Source of the DNA: Ignavibacteriales bacterium
GTDB lineage: Bacteria; Bacteroidota; Ignavibacteria; UBA10030
Assembly (NCBI GenBank): GCA_016186715.1
Contig: JACPLA010000050.1
Coordinates: 1-43,502, forward strand
DNA length: 43,502 nt
Direction: 5' to 3'
The position numbers were made by a program, and so were the translations under genes. The first letter of the stretch is position 1, and the number at the start of each line of letters is the position of its first letter. Shown one piece after another: positions 38,422 to 43,502 of the stretch. The notes beneath the pieces were generated by a model. The model made no database searches and had not been told where the DNA came from. It saw only the letters and a list, made by a program, of their open reading frames with translations.

Positions 38422-41292
38422 ATGAACGTCAGAACAACCGTCTTTTACTCCCTTCGGCCGGTCATCGCCTGCCTTATTGGTTTCTCTTCCGCCTCCGCCC
38501 AGGTCATCATCCGTGAACGGATTGCCATTGATCCAAGACCGCCAGCCCCAGTGCAGTCATCGAACGGTGCCGGTTCGGCACTGAGATACGAGCTCCAGTA
38601 TGACGGCCCCGTGCGGTCGCCGGAACTGAATTTCATGAGAATGCGAGAGATTATCTGCGGTGTGGATGAAAGCGCTCCGCTGAACAGTTCCATGACCGTT
38701 CCTGCGCAAAGCGGATTGTGGAATTTCTCTTTTCGCATCCACACGCCAGTCGTTTCGAACCATTATGCCCGGTTCTCTGTCTGGTTAGGAGATGCCGAAA
38801 TTTTGTCGGATTCCCTGTTGATCAACTGTGGATCCACCTGCCAGATCAATCACCAGTTCGGATTCAGAATCAGCAACACATTCAACTTCAGCGCCAACGG
38901 GCGGATTTTCTACACTGAGCAGTCTTTCCTGAGCGCGATAGCCTCAGGGCAGCAGCACTGTACAACGGAAATGTGGCATCCCGGCCTGCCGGTCAGTCTT
39001 CGGATTATCTCAGGCGAAGAACTGGGTCAATTTGCCGACCTGAACGGCATTCCCCTGGGTGATGCTGTGACGGTCGCCGGACGGGATGTAGACAACATTA
39101 CGTTTTTAGCCGATGGCATTGAGCCTGATTCCATTTCGGATTTCGTGATAATTGAAGCTGAGAGTTTCGGCATAACGCGAACAGCAACGATTGAAGTATT
39201 GAGAATATCGGAGAGTCCCATCTGGCTTGCCATGGACGCTCAGGGGGACGTTTCCTACGGGGCAGAGATGTCGATCATGGCCCAGGCGCTCAATATGTTC
39301 CAGCAGGAAGTCTCAGCCGGAAGCGGAGTCACCTATTCGTTTGAGATCATTGAAGGATCGGAGTGGGGGACTTTGTTCCGCGGAACGGCCGAAGGAAACA
39401 CGATCACAGGTATCCGGCCCACCGATGATTTTTTCTCCCGGGGAATGGCAACGATCGGATTTCGGGCAAGAAAGGCTGAGCCATCAGAGCCGCAGAAGGT
39501 GACCATCAGGGTTATGGCCACTAATCCTGAGATTCGCGCCGGAACCTGCAGCTTCAATGTCATTCCCAGTCCTTTGGCGATCAGCGTCATTCCCCCGACG
39601 ATCAGCTACGGCGAGCGATCGACCATTGTTGTTCAGAAGAAGAATCCGGACAGCACAGTAAGTCCCTGGCCTTCGGATGCGGGGTTGTCTTTCGAGATTA
39701 TCAAAGGCAACAATGCCGGCTATATCCTGTATCCGGACACATCGCTCAGAAACGATTCCTTCAACGGTCAGTCGGGCAGGATACAATTTGTGGCTCTGGA
39801 AGAGAGCCCACAGCCGGATACGGTGGAAGTTCAGTTTTATGTGTATGTTTACGAGGAAGGGACACCCGCCGCAACTGCTTCATCGTCTGCCGGTGTTCTG
39901 GCCTTCGATCCCATTCCGCCCAATCCGACGCTCAGGAGAACGGGATTGGCAACGGCCACGGTAGTCAAAGGGGACTCCTTGGATCATTTCCAGCTGGAGC
40001 TTGAGAAAGACACGATTGCCTTTACCGAGACAGCGAAGATCTTTGTGCAGGCGAAGGACAAAGACAGCAGCGATATTGGTCTCAACGGGAACACCCTGTT
40101 AAGATTCGCTTTGGACAGCACACGGTATGGGAGTTTCATTAAGGCTAATGGAGACACGGTTCCATCGCCTCTTGCCAATGTTCTTTACAGCGATGCAAAA
40201 GATGGTCATGTTCGGTTTGCCGCGGTGAACAAGAATCCGGATTCAGTCGTCAGTTTCAGGATTATTGCAAAGCTTCAACAAGATACGACAAAGGTGGGCG
40301 ATACAACGCTTGTGCTTTTGGAACAGACGCTGAAAATTGTGATGAATTCCCCTCATGAGGTGTTGCCAACAAAACTCTTCGGAATTCGAAACCAGCAAGT
40401 AACGGCTCATAACAGAAAATCGTTTGTCGTGCAGCTCACAAGAAATAGAGAGCCAGTTCCAAGTCATGCATTTGTTCTCACCACGAACTATGTTGCCCAA
40501 ACAGGCGGCCACGACCATGTCACCCCGCGGCGAATGGCAAACAACCAGACACAACGAAGAGAAAACTTTGGATATTTCATTCTTCAGCGGACGGGCGCGG
40601 CCATTGACAGGCCGTACCAAGGCACAACACAAACTGATGGAAGAGAGAATCTCGAATATGTTGCTTCGATGTTTGGTGATAGCATGCGAATTGTGGTCGA
40701 ATCAGCCGATCCCCTCAAGCGGCAATTCTTGAGAGACTCGATCACGATTGTCGAAAAAGTAAACAATTTGCAATTGCTGGACGATGGCACTGACTATGCG
40801 CTCATTGGTGGAACGTGTAATCATCATGGGCCGGCAGGGGTCGGTATCTGCGCGACTCCAAACAACAATCATTGGGCATCCGCTTCAGTAGTTACAAACA
40901 TTCAGCGTATCGCTTCCCGGTACCGACAGCAGTTTCCGACTGAACAGCCGTTGTACATCAACGATATGAGCCTTCCATTTGGGGGACGGTTTGATATCTT
41001 CGGTCAATGGGAAGGATACTCAGATCACCAATACCACAGGCAAGGTACTGATGTGGATATCAGGAGCACAACGATATCAGATGATGACAGGTACATCGAT
41101 GTCAACCGGAATGGGAGATACGATTCAGGTGAACCGATTACGTTTGATCTTAATAACAACGGGCAATACGACTACACAAATGCAGCGTTTGAGGAGATAT
41201 GTAGGGCCAATGATGTTCTTCGTCCGGATTTGGAATTTCCGGGTGTCCTTGGACAAGAGCACTATCACCTTTACTTTCATTTATACGATTGA
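38422..41292 (+). CDS. Very large secreted protein with LAS-type (M15/M74) metallopeptidase-like C-terminus
   Basis: 956 aa. Signal peptide MNVRTTVFYSLRPVIACLIGFSSASAQ. Residues ~30-780 are repeated beta-sandwich-like segments (e.g. VTIRVMATNPEIRAGTCSF, VEVQFYVYVYEEGTPAATA), suggesting Ig-like domains. The C-terminus (~790-956) holds NDMSLPFGGRFDIFGQWEGYSDHQYHRQGTDVDIRS. H872 and D879 form the H-x6-D pair of LAS peptidases, and EHYHLYF gives the H-x-H (947/949). Between them are two Ca-binding-like loops (DVNRNGRYDSGEPI, DLNNNGQYDY). It lacks a T9SS sorting domain. The target is probably peptidoglycan or peptides; activity is inferred. Confidence 0.72.
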   Translation: MNVRTTVFYSLRPVIACLIGFSSASAQVIIRERIAIDPRPPAPVQSSNGAGSALRYELQYDGPVRSPELNFMRMREIICGVDESAPLNSSMTVPAQSGLWNFSFRIHTPVVSNHYARFSVWLGDAEILSDSLLINCGSTCQINHQFGFRISNTFNFSANGRIFYTEQSFLSAIASGQQHCTTEMWHPGLPVSLRIISGEELGQFADLNGIPLGDAVTVAGRDVDNITFLADGIEPDSISDFVIIEAESFGITRTATIEVLRISESPIWLAMDAQGDVSYGAEMSIMAQALNMFQQEVSAGSGVTYSFEIIEGSEWGTLFRGTAEGNTITGIRPTDDFFSRGMATIGFRARKAEPSEPQKVTIRVMATNPEIRAGTCSFNVIPSPLAISVIPPTISYGERSTIVVQKKNPDSTVSPWPSDAGLSFEIIKGNNAGYILYPDTSLRNDSFNGQSGRIQFVALEESPQPDTVEVQFYVYVYEEGTPAATASSSAGVLAFDPIPPNPTLRRTGLATATVVKGDSLDHFQLELEKDTIAFTETAKIFVQAKDKDSSDIGLNGNTLLRFALDSTRYGSFIKANGDTVPSPLANVLYSDAKDGHVRFAAVNKNPDSVVSFRIIAKLQQDTTKVGDTTLVLLEQTLKIVMNSPHEVLPTKLFGIRNQQVTAHNRKSFVVQLTRNREPVPSHAFVLTTNYVAQTGGHDHVTPRRMANNQTQRRENFGYFILQRTGAAIDRPYQGTTQTDGRENLEYVASMFGDSMRIVVESADPLKRQFLRDSITIVEKVNNLQLLDDGTDYALIGGTCNHHGPAGVGICATPNNNHWASASVVTNIQRIASRYRQQFPTEQPLYINDMSLPFGGRFDIFGQWEGYSDHQYHRQGTDVDIRSTTISDDDRYIDVNRNGRYDSGEPITFDLNNNGQYDYTNAAFEEICRANDVLRPDLEFPGVLGQEHYHLYFHLYD

Positions 41293-41305
41293 AATGGAGA
41301 TAGAA

Positions 41306-42235
41306 ATGAGATACATACTTTTCTTTTTCATTCTGGTAGTTGCTCAATCATCGTTTTCTCAAACAGACACACTTTACTTCGATCCTGCATCGGGCAACTA
41401 TATCATACGATACCTTGGGACAACGCAGTCTGGTCAAGATACGATGGTTACTCTCACTTATGAGCCACCGACAGCAATCGATCCTGTAATACAGGGCTTT
41501 GTCTCGCCAACAGCCGACGGAAAGTATTTGTACCGATACAGAATCACGAATGGCACACAAGCTCAGCAAAATCTTGTTGAGTTTTCCTTGCATTATGACT
41601 CTACTGTTTGGATTGAAAGCAGAACACCGGAAACAAGCTGGAGAAATTACCCGCGTAAAATGCGCGATTACTCTGATACAGGCAAACCTAAACCCACTTA
41701 CACTTGGGTTTGGCGAGGAGATCAAGGACTAGAGGCAACGTGGTTTATTGACAGTTGTGTAGTAATCAGCGATGGGCTGCCTACAATTACGGCTTCGTAT
41801 AGCCAGGCGAAAACTCGCATATGGGCTTGGCCTGCAGGAGGACCGAATCAAAAGGATACGACGGCTTCTGATATCAGGATGAAGTTGCTACGTCTAGAAG
41901 TTTATCCCAATGCCAATGTTCTTAGAAAGACAATTGGCCCTAAGTTACCACCAACTCCGTTTGTACCGCTGAGCTTTCTCGGTACCCTTATTTCTTACAA
42001 GCATCAGGCCTTTGACCTTGGATGGATCAAGAACCATGGCATCGCCACCAGCCTGGATCAAAAGCTCGATAATGCCAAGGTTCAACTGGAAAAGGGGAAT
42101 AACACTTCAGCCAGGAACATTCTTGAAGCCTTCGTCAACGAAGTCGAGGCGCTGAACAAGCAGGATGGGCAAATCACAAACGAAGCCTATGCTCTGCTCA
42201 AGTTTAATACGGAGTATCTGATTGGGAAGCTGTAG
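41306..42235 (+). CDS. Secreted protein of unknown function
   Basis: I take ATG 41306 (MRYILFFFILVVAQSSFSQT) with GGAG upstream, 309 aa; the longer ORF overlaps the previous gene. Beta-rich N-terminal part (YIIRYLGTTQSGQDTMVTLTYEPP, GKYLYRYRITNGTQAQQNLVEFSLHYDSTVW). A helical C-terminus follows (ATSLDQKLDNAKVQLEKGNNTSARNILEAFVNEVEALNKQDGQITNEAYALLKFNTEYLIGKL) that resembles the FIMAH-type helical domain found in secreted proteins. It starts 13 nt after the large protein's stop, so the two are probably one operon. Confidence 0.75.
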   Translation: MRYILFFFILVVAQSSFSQTDTLYFDPASGNYIIRYLGTTQSGQDTMVTLTYEPPTAIDPVIQGFVSPTADGKYLYRYRITNGTQAQQNLVEFSLHYDSTVWIESRTPETSWRNYPRKMRDYSDTGKPKPTYTWVWRGDQGLEATWFIDSCVVISDGLPTITASYSQAKTRIWAWPAGGPNQKDTTASDIRMKLLRLEVYPNANVLRKTIGPKLPPTPFVPLSFLGTLISYKHQAFDLGWIKNHGIATSLDQKLDNAKVQLEKGNNTSARNILEAFVNEVEALNKQDGQITNEAYALLKFNTEYLIGKL

Positions 42236-42242
42236 GGGCAGG

Positions 42243-42270
42243 GTCAGAGATCAGAAGTCAGAGATCAGAC
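42243..42270. repeat. Heptanucleotide array at the 5' end of the T9SS cargo gene
   Basis: GTCAGAG ATCAGAA GTCAGAG ATCAGAC, four 7-nt units between the previous stop codon and the first credible codons of the T9SS protein. Same unit family as 38178. Confidence 0.85.
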
Positions 42271-42273
42271 TTA

Positions 42274-42882
42274 TTGCTACCGTTTCTGGCACTCGGCCAG
42301 ACGGTCCATGAAATTCCGTTTGCGTCGGCAAACAACACGATTGAATTGACTGTACAGAATGCCTCGGCACTGAATCAGGAAGTGGTGAAGGTAAAAGTAG
42401 GGGGTGTACCGTCGTGGATACGCTTTGTGAAAAGCGAACAGCTAATCAACCGGCTCGGCGGAAACGAAGAGAAGACCGCCATCTTCGCCTTCTCGGTCGA
42501 CAAGACCGCTCCAGTCAACACCGAACGGACTCTCTCCTTCAACGTCTCCGGGCCTACGAACCAGGACTGGATCAAGACCATCGCCGTCAAGGTCGTTCCC
42601 CCGGAGTATTTTGAACTTTTTCAGAATTTTCCTAATCCTTTCAACCCTGTAACAACGATTGCTTACCAGCTTCCCCAGAAAGGGCTGGTGACTCTCAAGG
42701 TCTTCAATTTGATCGGGCAAACGCTGCTGACACTGTCGGATGCAGAACGGTCTGCCGGATATCATCAGGAGATCTGGGACGCGTCCCGGCATTCGAGCGG
42801 GACGTATGTGTATGAGCTTACCGTGCGCTTCTCCGATGGCAAGGAAACGGTTGCGCGGAAGAAGATGATGGTGGTGCAGTAA
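42274..42882 (+). CDS. T9SS type A sorting-domain protein, 5'-truncated
   Basis: The frame opens with TTG 42274 and reads LLPFLALGQTVHEIPFASANN, which looks like only the last part of a signal peptide. No ATG or ribosome binding site precedes it, and the repeat array is directly upstream. The first domain (~10-110: TIELTVQNASALNQEVVKVKVGGVPSWIRF ... TERTLSFNVSG) is a small beta sandwich. It is followed by the sorting domain (ELFQNFPNPFNPVTTIAYQLPQKGLVTLKVFNLIGQTLLTL ... SGTYVYELTVRFSDGKETVARKKMMVV). The intact form would be anchored outside by the T9SS. The present form may not be exported. Confidence 0.72.
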   Translation: MLPFLALGQTVHEIPFASANNTIELTVQNASALNQEVVKVKVGGVPSWIRFVKSEQLINRLGGNEEKTAIFAFSVDKTAPVNTERTLSFNVSGPTNQDWIKTIAVKVVPPEYFELFQNFPNPFNPVTTIAYQLPQKGLVTLKVFNLIGQTLLTLSDAERSAGYHQEIWDASRHSSGTYVYELTVRFSDGKETVARKKMMVVQ

Positions 42883-42903
42883 AGGCCGCATCCCTGAATC
42901 GAT

Positions 42904-42957
42904 CAACGGCGCGTCGGAGAAAGGAGGCAAAACCCGACAGCGCCGTTGCGCTTTTTT
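42904..42957 (+). terminator. Strong rho-independent terminator
   Basis: CAACGGCGC-GTCGG pairs with CCGAC-A-GCGCCGTTG (14 bp with one bulge), followed by CGC and six T. It ends the 38422-42882 block. Confidence 0.85.
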
Positions 42958-43031
42958 CCATGCACCGTTGCTATTCCTTCTCCTTTCTTCTATCTTTCTT
43001 CCCAATTCATCCAATCAAACATTTTTCTTCC

Positions 43032-43502
43032 ATGCTCAAGACTCTTCCAACGAAATCGAATTTCCTGGGCCTCGGCAAAGAACATTCTTCTTTCAACAAT
43101 TCAAAGGTCGTCATCCTCCCCGCCCCCTATGAACAAACAGTAAGCTACGGAGGCGGAACAAAAGCCGGACCCGCGGCAATCCTCAAGGCCTCCCACTACG
43201 TCGAATTCTTCGATGAGGAGACAAAACGAGAGATCTTCGCCGAACACGGAATCGCCACCCTCGTCCCTCTTCACTTCGCAAAGAAGAAAGACGCGGTCGC
43301 TATTCAATTCCTCCATGATACCGTTCTGAGCCTGCTCGACAAGGGAAAGTTCGTTGTCACCCTCGGCGGCGAACACACGATCTCTGCCGGTCCGATTGCC
43401 GCTCACCTGAAGAAAAATCCGAACCTTTCGGTCCTTCAGTTCGATGCCCATTCCGACCTGCGGGCCGAATATCAGGGGAACCCTCACAGTCATGCAAGCG
43501 TC
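43032..43502 (+). CDS. Arginase/agmatinase-family ureohydrolase (3' end outside window)
   Basis: 157 codons from ATG 43032 to the window edge, so absent from the ORF track. MLKTLPTKSNFLGLGKE, VVILPAPYEQTVSYGGGTKAGPAAILKASHYVEFFD, the manganese ligand motif VTLGGEHTIS and LQFDAHSDLR are characteristic. These enzymes hydrolyse agmatine or arginine to putrescine or ornithine plus urea. Substrate cannot be decided; the PYEQTVSYGGGTKAGP type is usually called agmatinase (SpeB). No Shine-Dalgarno; the leader is pyrimidine-rich, like that of purA. Confidence 0.9.
   Translation, partial: MLKTLPTKSNFLGLGKEHSSFNNSKVVILPAPYEQTVSYGGGTKAGPAAILKASHYVEFFDEETKREIFAEHGIATLVPLHFAKKKDAVAIQFLHDTVLSLLDKGKFVVTLGGEHTISAGPIAAHLKKNPNLSVLQFDAHSDLRAEYQGNPHSHASV

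Overview
The window is a chromosomal segment of a diderm bacterium of the FCB superphylum, most like Ignavibacteria or a related Bacteroidota/Chlorobiota lineage. The main evidence is two C-terminal type IX secretion (T9SS) sorting domains (one with the NFPNPFNP motif), a TonB-dependent receptor with a carboxypeptidase-regulatory N-terminus, a DUF4097 protein behind an ECF sigma/anti-sigma pair, and the style of the sensor kinases. This placement is inferred from protein families; no rRNA or tRNA gene was seen.

Layout. (1) 1-9224, minus strand: DUF4097 protein, zinc-finger/HEAT anti-sigma factor and ECF sigma factor, then a phosphohexomutase, a frameshifted four-helix-bundle gene, enolase, a membrane-anchored MA-type metallopeptidase with repeats, and murA. 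(2) 9640-13071, plus strand: purA, a histidine kinase and an M28 aminopeptidase. (3) 13102-21189, minus strand: a compact run of an SDR epimerase, a lipid kinase, a predicted outer-membrane protein, a ThiL-like kinase, a UbiA prenyltransferase, an EEP-phosphoesterase/Omp85-barrel fusion and a GNAT-fold acyltransferase. (4) 21416-28023, minus strand: TonB receptor, orphan T9SS tail, small envelope proteins, a 29-codon hydrophobic ORF missed by the ORF track, DUF3108 protein and a fatty-acid desaturase. (5) 28243-30497, plus strand: an SDR and a cobalamin-type radical SAM enzyme. (6) 30500-36317, minus strand: PDZ-7TM-GAF histidine kinase, REC-PP2C phosphatase and OmpR-type regulator, preceded by three small envelope genes. 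(7) 36418-43502, plus strand: a decayed NTF2-like gene, a diheme cytochrome, a GIY-YIG nuclease, a very large secreted protein with a LAS-type metallopeptidase-like C-terminus, two further secreted proteins (one a T9SS cargo tail) and the start of an arginase-family gene.

The most coherent unusual signal is regulatory. Four promoter regions (upstream of 21189, 25565, 28023 and 28243) carry two or three direct repeats of TGACAA (or a one-base variant) at an exact 11-bp period, all in the same orientation relative to the gene they precede. Two of them place a TATTWT box exactly 19 nt after the last repeat. An 11-bp period is the signature of OmpR/PhoB-type regulators, and such a regulator lies in the window. 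I infer a regulon of envelope-lipid genes (desaturase, SDR/radical SAM pair, epimerase/lipid-kinase operon). The inducing signal and lipid product are unknown.

The second theme is a set of heptanucleotide tandem repeats of several unrelated unit sequences. They sit almost exactly between stop codons and the next gene. One array lies in frame inside the phosphohexomutase, another supplies the end and stop codon of the four-helix-bundle gene, and another sits where a T9SS cargo gene has lost its 5' end.
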